Shown here in pieces: positions 35,673-44,864 of a stretch of DNA of 64,000 nucleotides. The first letter of the stretch is position 1, and every line of letters begins with the position of its first letter. The stretch is taken from the NCBI GenBank assembly GCA_963977525.1, contig CAXBPC010000003.1, positions 124,001 through 188,000 of the forward strand, in the 5' to 3' direction. A program made the position numbers and the translations under genes. Below the pieces are notes generated by a model. It ran no database searches. It was not told the origin of the DNA and was given only the letters and a program-made list of their open reading frames with translations. The DNA comes from Ancylomarina sp963977525 (GTDB taxonomy: Bacteria > Bacteroidota > Bacteroidia > Bacteroidales > Marinifilaceae).

Positions 35673-36441
35673 AGTAAATCCTCCCATCTAATTCAGCCTT
35701 AATACCTACTCCTGATTTGTATAAGAATTTAGCATGATCAATGATAGCTTCACGAAGTTTCATGTGTATATGACGAAAATTCTCTCTCTTTTCAAAAGAA
35801 CTCATCCCATCACCACCATTTATAAGGTAATCAATGCTGATAATATGATATTCTTTATTCAAATCAAGTTTTTTCCCTCCAATCTTTACATCTACAGCTT
35901 CGTCTCCTTTAATTCCCATCTTAATTCCAGAAACGCCTTCACCATCTCTAACTGCAATATATTTCAATACATTTTGAAGATCGGAACCTTTCATGCCAAC
36001 AATCGCAAGCTTATTCTCAAATGGTAAAAGTTCAAACAATTTTCCTGTAGTAATTTCTCCTTTAGGAAGACTGGTTCTTAAACCGCCATTATTAATAATA
36101 GATATATCAACGCCATACCCAAGTTTATTATCCCAACAGTATTTATTCCCAATAGCTAACATCGCATCAGCAATATAATTACTCAGAAGAGATTCTGGTC
36201 TGCCACTCATCATCGCCTCACTTGTAACAGAAACAGGTTGATTCATTTTAAAATCGATACCCTCCTTGTAGGATTTCACCAAGTTAACAAAAGCAGTATC
36301 AATAGCAGCCTCAGCATCGAGACTAGCATTTAAAATGTGTTTAGAATCTACAATACCCGCTTGTTCGCGAATAGAAGTCGTACAGGCAATTAGGAATATC
36401 ATTCCACTCAGCCAGAAAGCTTTAAATATATGTTTTTGCAT
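35662..36441 (-). CDS. 5'-nucleotidase C-terminal domain lipoprotein
   Basis: 259 aa with a lipoprotein signal (MIFLIAC at about residues 14-20). Its body is the 5_nucleotid_C domain: SNYIADAMLAIG, SIINNGGLRTSLPKGEITTG, LPFENKLAIVGMKGSDLQNVL and SIDYLINGGDGMSSF. This domain normally binds the nucleotide and follows the phosphatase domain in one chain. Here the gene comes first in the operon and the phosphatase half follows, overlapping by 11 bp. The two products should assemble in the periplasm, one of them lipid anchored. Function follows from the family; pairing is inferred from context. Confidence 0.88.
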   Translation of the reverse strand: MQKHIFKAFWLSGMIFLIACTTSIREQAGIVDSKHILNASLDAEAAIDTAFVNLVKSYKEGIDFKMNQPVSVTSEAMMSGRPESLLSNYIADAMLAIGNKYCWDNKLGYGVDISIINNGGLRTSLPKGEITTGKLFELLPFENKLAIVGMKGSDLQNVLKYIAVRDGEGVSGIKMGIKGDEAVDVKIGGKKLDLNKEYHIISIDYLINGGDGMSSFEKRENFRHIHMKLREAIIDHAKFLYKSGVGIKAELDGRIYYEQ

Positions 36442-37002
36442 CGGATATAAAATAGAATACTTATAGGTCTTTTTACGAGTATAAAAGTAAACAAATCATT
36501 TATAAAGCATAGTGATTTGATTTTAGTTGAAGATATTTATTACCAATAAGTTCGATAAAGTTTTGTAAAAAACTGATAATGACTTTATTTTAAATTTGTA
36601 GTATTTATACTAATACCCTAATTACAAATAACTTACAGATCAATCTTATATCTCACGAACTATTGATTACAATATCGATTAATTATAATACCTAATTAAC
36701 ATCAAAATCGATCTTATAAAATATTTCTTATCAGCTATATCTTCGTTAAAAAAGAGGAAAGCATAAGTCGACTATCTCTCTCTTCATTATCATGAGTATC
36801 TGTATTTTTTTGTCTTCACGATTACACCGCAATAACCTTATCCTCTGTGGCTATCGAGATATTTAAAAATTATTATTTAACGCCGGAGTTGCATTTATGG
36901 CTTGAATTCAGCTAATTAATAACTACACTCTATTATTAACGCATACTTGCAGTTAAAGCATAGTCAAAATCGCCATACCACCTACTACCCCCAAGCTTAA
37001 CG
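36442..37002. other. AT-rich intergenic stretch
   Basis: 561 bp without a coding frame, rich in TTAATTA-type words. No terminator, tRNA or clear promoter seen. Beyond it lies the 21-bp array that borders dinB. Confidence 0.5.
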
Positions 37003-37173
37003 ATTGTAAAGCCAACGGATATAAGTCGGTTAAACCCCAGAGATAGAACTTTAAGGGCGAGTTTATCTGCGTTAAACCCAAACTTAAGTAAGTTAAATTC
37101 AACTACAAGCATGTTAAAGATGAGTTTATCAATGTTAAAGGAGAGAACGAATATGTTAAAGCCTAAAAATCAA
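37003..37173. repeat. Array of 21-bp units at the dinB 3' end
   Basis: Seven units from 37027 to 37173 repeat with an exact 21-bp step. Each has G/T-TTAA-A at a fixed position (TT at 37030, 37051, 37072, 37093, 37114, 37135, 37156). Three units begin ATGTTAAAG. A worn copy (TTGTAAAGCC) precedes at about 37003. GAGTTTATC recurs in every second or third unit (37059, 37122), hinting at a longer period. The last unit runs into the dinB stop codon (TAG at 37163-37165). The core resembles the right half of the 2481-2790 array (TTAAAAGG). Confidence 0.85.
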
Positions 37174-38233
37174 AAGTTAGCTGTATAACTTCATTAGGCT
37201 TTATTTGATTAGATACTCCTATTCCCAGCAAACGAACACTATCTGATAATTCAAGTTGGGCAAGTAAATTATTAGCTAATTCTGATATTTCTTCATAGTC
37301 AACAATCTCATGCAAAACCGTTCGAGATCGCGTAATTTGTTCAAAACTGCTATACTTAATTTTCAAACTTATGGTACGCCCCTTAAATTTTGTTCGTTGC
37401 AAACGTTTATGTAGATCTAAAGTAGCCTCCTCTAATCGTTTTTTTAATTCATCCTTAGTTCTAAGGTCATCTAAAAAAGTATTCTCTGTACTCACAGATT
37501 TCCTTATTCGATTTGGATTAACTTCTCGATGATCAATACCTCGAGCAATATTATAGTAGTAAGCACCATTCTTTCCAAATAAGCGAGTCAAATCCAACAG
37601 AGATCGCTTCTTTAAATCTTTCCCATGAAAGATACCGATTTGATGCATTTTTTCAGCTGTCACTTTCCCAACTCCAAAAAACTTCTCGATGCTCAATTTT
37701 TCAATAAAGGATTCTACCATTTTCGGTTTTATCACAAACAAACCATCAGGCTTTTCATGGTCAGATGCAATTTTTGCCAAAAATTTATTTACCGAAATAC
37801 CAGCAGAAGCGATCAAGCCAGTCTCTTCTTTTACTTGCTTCTTAATCTCTTCAGCAATTGCAGTAGCAGAAGGTAAACCTTTTTTATTGTGAGTTACATC
37901 TAAAAAAGCTTCATCAATTGATAAGGGCTCAACCAAGTCGGTAAATTCATGAAAAATTGCCATTATCTGATTCGAAATCTCCTTATACCTAGAGTGACGT
38001 GGCGTTACAAATATTAGATGCGGACAGCGCTTCAGTGCAGATTTTGATGGCATAGCAGATCGTACGCCAAATTTCCTTGCCTCGTAGCTTGCAGCTGCAA
38101 CAACGCCTCTATCTCCTCCTCCTCCGACAGCTACAGCTTTCCCTTTCAACTCTGGCTGATCTTTTTGTTCAACCGAAGCAAAAAAAGCATCCATGTCAAT
38201 ATGAATTATCTTCCTGATTATTTCCTCACTCAT
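37163..38233 (-). CDS. dinB: DNA polymerase IV (Y family)
   Basis: 356 aa. Catalytic residues are in IIHIDMDAFFASVEQ (about 10-24) and PLSIDEAFLDVT. Palm, thumb and finger segments are complete and a little-finger domain lies at about 240-350 (TISLKIKYSSFEQITRSRT, LLGIGVSN). It performs error-prone translesion synthesis, in other bacteria under SOS control; no LexA box is recognisable here. Its stop codon is embedded in the last unit of the 21-bp array. Divergent from the MATE gene (150 bp). Confidence 0.95.
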   Translation of the reverse strand: MSEEIIRKIIHIDMDAFFASVEQKDQPELKGKAVAVGGGGDRGVVAAASYEARKFGVRSAMPSKSALKRCPHLIFVTPRHSRYKEISNQIMAIFHEFTDLVEPLSIDEAFLDVTHNKKGLPSATAIAEEIKKQVKEETGLIASAGISVNKFLAKIASDHEKPDGLFVIKPKMVESFIEKLSIEKFFGVGKVTAEKMHQIGIFHGKDLKKRSLLDLTRLFGKNGAYYYNIARGIDHREVNPNRIRKSVSTENTFLDDLRTKDELKKRLEEATLDLHKRLQRTKFKGRTISLKIKYSSFEQITRSRTVLHEIVDYEEISELANNLLAQLELSDSVRLLGIGVSNQIKPNEVIQLTFDF

Positions 38234-38290
38234 AATGGCTACAAGATCTGAATTTATCGATCTATTTTCAATAATATCGCTTGTATTTCT

Positions 38291-38298
38291 TAATTTTG
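38291..38298 (+). promoter_or_regulatory. Putative -7 element for the MATE gene
   Basis: TAATTTTG matches TAnnTTTG and lies 86 bp before the start at 38384. The -33 box is weak. Confidence 0.35.
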
Positions 38299-38383
38299 CT
38301 GGACTATTAAAAGAAAGACTTATTTAATTCGATTCTAATAAGTTTACTTACATTCTCCATTTCAATCAATTAAAGTCAATTTA

Positions 38384-39919
38384 GTGTCGCAGATAAAAGA
38401 TTTTACTACAGGAAATATATTTCCACAAATACTCAAACTCGCTATTCCGATCATAGCTACCTCATTTGTACAAATGGCGTATAATATGACTGATATGGCT
38501 TGGCTTGGTCGTGTAGGTAGTGAAACAGTGAGCGCTGTAGGTATAGCTATTTACATAGTATGGTTTGGCGCATCTCTCATGTTTATTCCAAAAATTGGCG
38601 CTGAGGTTTGTATCTCACAATCTATAGGACGAAAAAATATGGATGATGCTAAAGCGTTTACTAGAAATGCTTTCGGCTTATCATTCCTTATTGCCATTGG
38701 TTTTGGATTCCTAGTCTGGTTATTGACTGGGCCAATTGTCAGTCTCTTTCAAATTGAAAGTGATTTTGTTAATGAAACAGCCTTTGTTTATCTAAGAATC
38801 GTTGCCATTGGTATGCCCTTTACCTTTTCCAATATTACACTTTCTGGAATATATAATGGAACTGGTAATTCAAAAGTTCCTTTCTATGTTAACGCTGTAG
38901 GTTTAATTCTGAATATGATACTCGATCCTATCCTAATTTTTGGATGGGGCAGCATTCCTGCAATGGGTGCTGAAGGTGCTGGAATTGCCACAGTAGCATC
39001 ACAAATCCTAGTTTTCGCATTATTTATAGTTCTCCTAAAAGGGAAAAATAATCCTTTAAATACGAAGAAGTATTTAGGCAAATTGCAGAAGAAATTCTTA
39101 AACCCAATTATTAAAATTGGTGGCCCTGTTGCTCTTCAATCAGCTTGCTTCGCTTTACTTTCAATGGTACTTGCACGGGTGATGAATGATATTGCTCAGG
39201 GAAATAGCATCCCTTTTTCCGTACAATCAATCGGATCACAAATTGAAGCTCTTTCGTGGATGACAGCCTTAGGTTTTTCATCAGCACTCGGAACTTTTAC
39301 AGGCCAAAACTATGGCGCTAAGCGTTGGGATCGAATTCAAAAAGGCTTTTTCATTACGCTGGGAATTGCTTCAACTTTAGGTCTTTTAAGTACCGTTTTG
39401 TTTTACTTTTTTGGCGCCGAAGTGTTTAGTTTATTCATTAAACAAAGCGAACCTGAAGTTTTAAAAATGGGAGTTGTTTATTTGATGATTCTTAGTTTTT
39501 CTCAGGTTTTCATGAGTATTGAGATTACTGCTACCGGTGCATTTAATGGAATCGGCAAAGCCATGCCACCAACTATCATTGGAATAGTCGGAAACGTTCT
39601 ACGCATCCCATTTGCTTTTATTTTTGCTTACAGTTTAGTGGACATGCTACCCCCTTTTTCAGAATATCTTAATCCTGAGTCTATACCTGTAACTTCTGTA
39701 TGGTGGGGCCTTACTCTATCAAGTATTCTAAAAGGACTTTTTCTGTTCTTTGGATTTTTGATTTTATTAGTTCGTCATCCTGAAAATAATCAAGAGCTAC
39801 CTTTCCAGAAAAAATGGATCAATCTTCTGCCAAGTCGAATAAGACAACAGGCAGCGGTTATATCACCATTAGATCAGGAAGCTAAAATCAAACTAGAACA
39901 AAAAACCATCAATCAATAA
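38384..39919 (+). CDS. MATE family efflux transporter
   Basis: 511 aa from GTG at 38384; no ATG upstream of the conserved start (KDFTTGNIFPQILKLAIPIIA). About 12 TM helices in two halves. MATE signatures include QMAYNMTDMAWLGRVG, MVLARVMNDIAQG and FVYLRIVAIGMPF. It exports drugs or other organic cations with Na+ or H+. It precedes mnmD by 8 bp and may form an operon with it. Confidence 0.9.
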   Translation: MSQIKDFTTGNIFPQILKLAIPIIATSFVQMAYNMTDMAWLGRVGSETVSAVGIAIYIVWFGASLMFIPKIGAEVCISQSIGRKNMDDAKAFTRNAFGLSFLIAIGFGFLVWLLTGPIVSLFQIESDFVNETAFVYLRIVAIGMPFTFSNITLSGIYNGTGNSKVPFYVNAVGLILNMILDPILIFGWGSIPAMGAEGAGIATVASQILVFALFIVLLKGKNNPLNTKKYLGKLQKKFLNPIIKIGGPVALQSACFALLSMVLARVMNDIAQGNSIPFSVQSIGSQIEALSWMTALGFSSALGTFTGQNYGAKRWDRIQKGFFITLGIASTLGLLSTVLFYFFGAEVFSLFIKQSEPEVLKMGVVYLMILSFSQVFMSIEITATGAFNGIGKAMPPTIIGIVGNVLRIPFAFIFAYSLVDMLPPFSEYLNPESIPVTSVWWGLTLSSILKGLFLFFGFLILLVRHPENNQELPFQKKWINLLPSRIRQQAAVISPLDQEAKIKLEQKTINQ

Positions 39920-39927
39920 ATTTTATC

Positions 39928-40626
39928 ATGCTGAAAAGAGAGATTAAATTAACCGAAGATGGTTCTCATACCATATTTATTCCTGAGCTAAACGAACATT
40001 ATCATTCAACTCATGGGGCAATACAAGAAGCTATTCATGTCTATATCAACGCTGGCTTAAAATTTTCAGATAAGAACCCAATTCGTATTTTGGAAATTGG
40101 TTTTGGAACAGGTCTTAACACATATTTAAGTCTTGTGGAAGCTGAAAACAACAAAAGATCTATTGTTTATCATAGCTTAGAGCGTTATCCTATCGAAGAG
40201 GAACAATTGAAAGTTCTCAATTATCCCGACTTAATAGATTTTGAGAGACGTGATTTATTTAAGGAGATACACAAGAAAGAATGGAATCAATCTTGCGAAA
40301 TATCTAATAATTTTAATCTGAAAAAAATAAGTGGCGACTTAAAACAAGTAGACTTCGAAGATAAATATGATCTCATATTTTTCGATGCCTTCGCTCCTGA
40401 TATTCAACCTGAGTTATGGACTGAAACAATCTTTAAGAAACTTTACGATTGTACAAATACCAACGCCATCTTAATGACTTATTGCTCTAAAGGAATTGTA
40501 AAACGTGCACTTCGAGCATCTGGTTTTGAAGTAAAAAGATTAGCAGGTCCTCCTGGCAAACATCATATTTTAAGAGCAACAAAAATTGAAGATTTTGAAT
40601 TTAATTGTCAAAATTCAAAAGATTAA
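39928..40626 (+). CDS. mnmD: MnmD-like tRNA U34 methyltransferase
   Basis: 232 aa. SAM-binding motif ILEIGFGTGLNTYLSL (about 52-67), then YDLIFFDAFAPDIQPELWTE with the DAFAP catalytic-region signature of the MnmC N-terminal domain (DUF752). It lacks the FAD-binding MnmC2 half, as in the stand-alone MnmD of Gram-positives. It should methylate nm5(s2)U34 to mnm5(s2)U34. Eight bp after the MATE gene. Confidence 0.9.
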   Translation: MLKREIKLTEDGSHTIFIPELNEHYHSTHGAIQEAIHVYINAGLKFSDKNPIRILEIGFGTGLNTYLSLVEAENNKRSIVYHSLERYPIEEEQLKVLNYPDLIDFERRDLFKEIHKKEWNQSCEISNNFNLKKISGDLKQVDFEDKYDLIFFDAFAPDIQPELWTETIFKKLYDCTNTNAILMTYCSKGIVKRALRASGFEVKRLAGPPGKHHILRATKIEDFEFNCQNSKD

Positions 40627-40843
40627 AAAAACCTTAAAAAACAAGTCCAATTCTCGCATTCTTGGAGAAAACTATTAACTTAGGCCTTTGTTTTTTCAAG
40701 CAGACATAATAAGTTGAAAAACAATAAAGTAACTAAATATTGATATTTCTTAAAAACTAACAATAATCATTTCAGCTGCAAGTATTTTAGTATCTGCATT
40801 TTGAAAGCTTGTTATCAATTTTGAGAAAAATAATTTTGAATAG

Positions 40844-41446
40844 ATGAAATATACAGAAGAACAAGATAAGGTAAGCTATTGCCTTGGTTTAAGCATTGCA
40901 AGCAATTTAATCACATCGGGTGTTAAGACTATAAGCACTGAACCATTTGTTGAAGCTCTTGATGCTGCATTTAATGGTAAAATGCCTGAGTTATCTCCAG
41001 AAGAGGCTAATGGTATTCTGCAGGAATTTTTTGGTAAAATGCAAGAAGAGCAAGCTGGACAAGCTATTGGTGAAGGAAAAACTTTCCTAGAAGAGAACAA
41101 AAAAGCTGAAGGTGTAACTGAATTAGAAAGCGGTCTTCAGTACCAAATTATTACTGAAGGAAAAGGTGACAAGCCTAAGGCTACTGATAGCGTTAAGTGT
41201 CATTATCATGGAACATTGATTAACGGAACTGTTTTCGATAGCTCTGTAGATCGTGGCGAGCCTACTACATTCCCAGTAAGTGGTGTAATTGCAGGATGGG
41301 TAGAAGCTCTTCAATTGATGCCTATTGGATCTAAATGGAAATTAGTTGTTCCTTCGAACCTTGCATATGGTGAACAAGGTGCTGGTAACCTTATTGGACC
41401 GCACACAACTCTTATTTTTGAAGTAGAGTTATTAGAGGTCGTATAA
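40844..41446 (+). CDS. Cytoplasmic FKBP-type peptidyl-prolyl isomerase
   Basis: 200 aa, no signal peptide. An N-terminal helical dimerisation part (about 1-95) as in FkpA/Mip/FklB is followed by an FKBP domain (about 100-200; VKCHYHGTLINGTVFDSS, GVIAGWVEALQLMPIGSKWKLVVPSNLAYGEQGAG). Catalyses proline isomerisation during folding. A 31-bp gap separates it from a paralogue carrying a lipoprotein signal, so the same fold is placed in two compartments. Confidence 0.92.
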   Translation: MKYTEEQDKVSYCLGLSIASNLITSGVKTISTEPFVEALDAAFNGKMPELSPEEANGILQEFFGKMQEEQAGQAIGEGKTFLEENKKAEGVTELESGLQYQIITEGKGDKPKATDSVKCHYHGTLINGTVFDSSVDRGEPTTFPVSGVIAGWVEALQLMPIGSKWKLVVPSNLAYGEQGAGNLIGPHTTLIFEVELLEVV

Positions 41447-41477
41447 TTTTTTACAGATAAACTAAATATTCAAGACA

Positions 41478-42185
41478 ATGAAATTAAAAGCATTAACACT
41501 TGCATTAGGACTAGGCGTATTCGCATTTAGCTCTTGCGACAAGAAAGTAGATACTAACATGGCTTTAAACTCAACAGTTGATTCTGTAAGCTATAGCATT
41601 GGTGCTAGTTTCGGTGGAAACTTATTAAAAAATTCTTTAAATGAGGTTAACCAAGACGCTCTTTTAGCTGGTTTAAACGCTGCTTTAGCTCAGGAAGATT
41701 TAAGAATTGACCAAAAAGCTGGTGGAGCTATCATCAACAAGTATATTACTGAACTTAAAACAAAATCTGCTGAAGCAAACATCGCTATTGGAGAGAAATT
41801 CCTTGCTGATAACAAAGTAAAAGAAGGTGTTGTTACTACAGAAACTGGACTTCAGTACAAAGTTTTAACTGCTGGAACAGGTGTTATCCCAACAAAAGAT
41901 CAGGAAGTAAGTGTTCACTACCGTGGAACAACTATCGATGGTAAGGAATTTGACTCTTCATATAAAGGTGGCAAACCAGTTACTTTCATGCCAACTCGTG
42001 TAATCAAAGGATGGACTGAAGCATTACAATTGATGCCTGTTGGTTCTAAGTGGGAATTATATATTCCTTCTGCTTTAGCTTATGGCCCTCGTGGAGCAGG
42101 TGCTAATATTGGACCAAACTCAACTTTAATTTTCGAAGTCGAACTTCTTGAAATTGTTGAAAAAGCAGCTCCTGCTAAGAAATAG
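41478..42185 (+). CDS. Lipoprotein FKBP-type peptidyl-prolyl isomerase
   Basis: 235 aa. The signal MKLKALTLALGLGVFAFSS-C ends in a lipobox, so the product is anchored in the envelope. Dimerisation helices (about 25-115) precede an FKBP domain (VSVHYRGTTIDGKEFDSS, VIKGWTEALQLMPVGSKWELYIPSALAYGPRGAG). It is a paralogue of the preceding gene, the periplasmic partner in folding. Closed by the strong terminator at 42244-42279. Confidence 0.92.
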   Translation: MKLKALTLALGLGVFAFSSCDKKVDTNMALNSTVDSVSYSIGASFGGNLLKNSLNEVNQDALLAGLNAALAQEDLRIDQKAGGAIINKYITELKTKSAEANIAIGEKFLADNKVKEGVVTTETGLQYKVLTAGTGVIPTKDQEVSVHYRGTTIDGKEFDSSYKGGKPVTFMPTRVIKGWTEALQLMPVGSKWELYIPSALAYGPRGAGANIGPNSTLIFEVELLEIVEKAAPAKK

Positions 42186-42243
42186 TTTTAGAAATAGATA
42201 GATAATTTAAAGAACCTGTTTCATCAGGTCTCTATCAAAATAT

Positions 42244-42279
42244 TCCCTTTTCGATTTATATCGGGAAGGGATTTTTTTT
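42244..42279 (+). terminator. Terminator after the FKBP pair
   Basis: TCCCTTTTCGAT and ATCGGGAAGGGA form a 12-bp stem (two wobble pairs) with a TTAT loop and eight Ts. Confidence 0.85.
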
Positions 42280-42283
42280 CCCT

Positions 42284-42313
42284 TTTGTGAGTACAATTCT
42301 TTTCTTAGCTTTG
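42284..42313 (+). promoter_or_regulatory. Possible promoter for the cyclophilin gene
   Basis: TTTG (42284-42287), an 18-bp spacer and TAGCTTTG (42306-42313) fit the Bacteroidota consensus. The start codon lies 219 bp downstream, so a long 5' leader would result. No structured leader was recognised in 42314-42531. Confidence 0.35.
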
Positions 42314-42531
42314 TAAACTGATTGATATTAAAGAGCCCAATTTATAATAGAAAGTTTAGTAAGAAGTCAAGTTCTTACTCACTAGTTATTTACAGTTAAG
42401 CTAACTCATAATCAAAGCTTAGAGATAATCACTGATTTCGATTATTTTCCGTCAAGAAAAGGCATTTTAAAAGAAAATGAGTACTTTCAATCTCCAATTT
42501 TAGTGATTAGAAATAAATAAAAATCAAAGAT

Positions 42532-42969
42532 ATGTTACAAGCAGAAATTCATACAGGTAAAGGTCTAATGAAGGTTGAATTCTTCCAAGAAGATGCACCT
42601 ACTACCGTTCAAAACTTTGTTGATCTTTCGGAAAAAGGATTTTACGATGGCTTAACTTTTCACCGTGTAATTCCAAACTTTGTTATTCAAGGTGGATGTC
42701 CTGATGGTACTGGAGCAGGTGGACCTGGTCATACTATCAAATGTGAATTAACTGGTGGCAACCAATTCCACGATAAGGGTGTTCTTTCTATGGCTCACGC
42801 TGGAAGAAATACAGGTGGATCTCAATTCTTCATTTGCCACAGTCGCGAAAATACAGCTCACTTAGATCGTCAGCATACTTGTTTCGGTAAAGTTATCGAA
42901 GGTCTAGAAGTAATCGATCTTATTAAAGGTGGAGACACTATCGAGAAAATCGTAATTATTAAAGAGTAA
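42532..42969 (+). CDS. Cyclophilin-type peptidyl-prolyl isomerase
   Basis: 145 aa, single domain, cytoplasmic (no signal). Catalytic-loop signatures: FYDGLTFHRVIPNFVIQGGCPDGTG, LSMAHAGRNTGGSQFFICHS, HTCFGKVIEGLEVID. It is close to PpiB-type enzymes. It lies in the same folding cluster as the two FKBPs and 50 bp before the DUF3127 gene. Confidence 0.93.
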   Translation: MLQAEIHTGKGLMKVEFFQEDAPTTVQNFVDLSEKGFYDGLTFHRVIPNFVIQGGCPDGTGAGGPGHTIKCELTGGNQFHDKGVLSMAHAGRNTGGSQFFICHSRENTAHLDRQHTCFGKVIEGLEVIDLIKGGDTIEKIVIIKE

Positions 42970-43019
42970 TTTACAATAACCAAACATTAGTAGTTACTTA
43001 CTAAGCAAAAGATATTAAT

Positions 43020-43388
43020 ATGAATTTTGAAATTAACGGTAAGGTTATCCTTAAAGAGGAAACTCAACAAATAAGCGATCGTTTTAAGAAAAGAGAATTT
43101 GTAATTGAAGTTGAAAATGAAAGAAATTCTGATTGGAATGACTTCATTAAATTTCAATTGACTCAAGATCGTTGTGATTTATTAGAGACTGTTTCTGTTA
43201 ACGAAGAGATTAAAGTTTCTTTCAACATTAAAGGTCGAAAATGGGAAAAAGATGGGAAAGTAAATTACTTTTCAAATCTTGAAGCTTGGAGAATTGAAAA
43301 AATGCAAGCGGCAGCTGCTGCTGAAATGCCAGAATTCAATGCTGCTGATATGCCTCCAGCGCCAGAAGAAGATGATCTTCCATTCTAG
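43020..43388 (+). CDS. DUF3127 family protein
   Basis: 122 aa. The N-terminal 95 residues match the Bacteroidota-specific DUF3127 pattern (EINGKVILKEETQQIS, KREFVIEVENERNSDWNDFIKFQLTQD, VSFNIKGRKWEKDGK, YFSNLEAWRIEK), an OB-fold-like, SSB-like sequence. The tail is Ala/Pro/Asp-rich and ends in EEDDLPF, much like the acidic SSB tip DDIPF. It may bind nucleic acid or partner proteins; untested. Closed by the terminator at 43405-43438. Confidence 0.85.
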   Translation: MNFEINGKVILKEETQQISDRFKKREFVIEVENERNSDWNDFIKFQLTQDRCDLLETVSVNEEIKVSFNIKGRKWEKDGKVNYFSNLEAWRIEKMQAAAAAEMPEFNAADMPPAPEEDDLPF

Positions 43389-43404
43389 GAATTAAATACA
43401 CATA

Positions 43405-43438
43405 AAAAAATGCTGTCGAATTATCGACAGCATTTTTT
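43405..43438. terminator. Bidirectional terminator
   Basis: AAAAAATGCTGTCGA and its complement pair over 15 bases with an ATTA loop and T-runs on both sides. It serves the DUF3127 gene and the anti-sigma-like gene. Confidence 0.9.
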
Positions 43439-43457
43439 GTGCTTTAAAAACAAGGTT

Positions 43458-43880
43458 TTATGACTGATGTAACATCTTTTTAGCTAAATTATCGAATACA
43501 ACTAAAGAAACACCTGCTACCATTATTATATATACGATTGGAGGCAGACTAACCATACGATCGACTACCCCTAATAATAAGTCATGAATTGGTTGAATTA
43601 AAATTACATTTAGTTGCTTGATCAATGGATGTTCCCAAGATGCAACAATGCTGTGCACATCAGTTCCTAAAAGGATAACAACGCCTAACAAAACAATGGC
43701 AATTATAATAAGTAAACGCTTTATTGGCATTTTCTTCTTCACGCTCACCGAATTGACTAGCCAGTCTTGCATCACGTCATCCATCACATTTTTTGTGAAA
43801 TCAGTCGATGGCTCCTCAAGCTCAACATCACTCAAAAGCTTTTTAATAAATTCGTCTTTATATATATCTTCTTTTTGCAT
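43458..43880 (-). CDS. Membrane protein, probable anti-sigma factor
   Basis: 140 aa. A cytoplasmic N-terminal part (about 1-50; FIKKLLSDVELEEPSTDFTKNVMDDVM) precedes two TM helices (about 52-75 and 110-130). No zinc-binding HxxxCxxC is present. It directly follows the ECF sigma gene (63 bp), and short membrane proteins with this N-terminal pattern commonly sit there in Bacteroidota, so an anti-sigma role is likely, from context only. Confidence 0.6.
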   Translation of the reverse strand: MQKEDIYKDEFIKKLLSDVELEEPSTDFTKNVMDDVMQDWLVNSVSVKKKMPIKRLLIIIAIVLLGVVILLGTDVHSIVASWEHPLIKQLNVILIQPIHDLLLGVVDRMVSLPPIVYIIMVAGVSLVVFDNLAKKMLHQS

Positions 43881-43943
43881 AAGTTCTAAGTTTAATCAAT
43901 TAGAAAAAGCAAGTTTATTTTTGTTGTCTCCTGATATCTCTTT

Positions 43944-44519
43944 TTAAAGAATGGTTTTTAACTCATTCTGTAAAAACCGCTCTAAGATACCGTATAATTT
44001 CTTACGTGACCGGTGTAATTTAACTTTTACATTGGCAACACTTAACCCTGTAATATCACTAACCTCATCAATCGAATTTTCTTCTAAGTAAAAGAGGTTA
44101 ATAATTGTTTTCTCATCACCACCCATTTTATTAAGAGCTCTATTTATAAATAATTTCTGTTCCTCATTAGTTAGAGCTTGAAGTGCCGACTGAGTCGATT
44201 TCACATTAACCGATGCATTATAGTCATCATCAATTGAAACCTGATCTAATTTTTTTTTTCGCATCTTCGAAATAGATGCGTTGTATATAATTCGATAGAG
44301 CCAAGTTGTAAATTTCGATTCTCCCTTATATGTATTTAGAGCCTGATAAGCTTTTAAGAAAGCATCTTGTGTAATTTCCTCGGCATCCTCTCTATTGCCA
44401 ATTATTTGCATAGCAATATTAAAAGCCATTTTTTTATGACGATCAACAATGTAGGCATATGCACCAACATCACCATTCTTAATTTTTTGTATATAATAGT
44501 TATCCTTGTTCGATTTCAT
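43944..44519 (-). CDS. ECF-family RNA polymerase sigma factor
   Basis: 191 aa. Region 2 (about 12-80; YIVDRHKKMAFNIAMQIIG, DAEEITQDAFLKAYQAL, FTTWLYRIIYNASISK) and region 4 (about 125-180; YLEENSIDEVSDITGLSVANVKVKLHRSRKKLY) are complete, with no extra domain. It directs transcription of a stress or envelope regulon whose target sites cannot be read here. Probably co-transcribed with the anti-sigma-like gene. Divergent from the 109-aa membrane protein. Confidence 0.93.
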   Translation of the reverse strand: MKSNKDNYYIQKIKNGDVGAYAYIVDRHKKMAFNIAMQIIGNREDAEEITQDAFLKAYQALNTYKGESKFTTWLYRIIYNASISKMRKKKLDQVSIDDDYNASVNVKSTQSALQALTNEEQKLFINRALNKMGGDEKTIINLFYLEENSIDEVSDITGLSVANVKVKLHRSRKKLYGILERFLQNELKTIL

Positions 44520-44864
44520 GTTCTAATGTTTAGAAACTCGATTTGCAAACTTTTTAAGTGACAATTAACTTATCTCAATTCTCCCCCACAATACAATAGA
44601 CGATTTAAAGTCATAAAATGTTGCATCTGTTTCGAACTACTAATAGTTAGACGCATCAAACTAATATTGGTTACAGATTAAAAGGCAAAATATTTCGACA
44701 CAAATACAAGATAGTGATTTACAGACAAATAATCCTTCATCACAAAAAACTTCATTTTATTTGTAACCCAATCTTAACACATGGCGTCATAAAGTTGAAA
44801 GCAAAAAAAAAGGCGCTTTCATTACAGAAGAAATTTATTGTACGTTTAAATTAAAACTTATATT
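44520..44864. other. Divergent regulatory gap
   Basis: 345 bp between the sigma gene and the DUF6249-like gene. On the plus strand TTTC (44817-44820), a 20-bp spacer and TACGTTTA (44841-44848) form a weak promoter-like pair before the 44865 start. A GAAAGC/GCTTTC hairpin (44797-44820) overlaps it. I saw nothing convincing on the minus strand. Confidence 0.35.
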
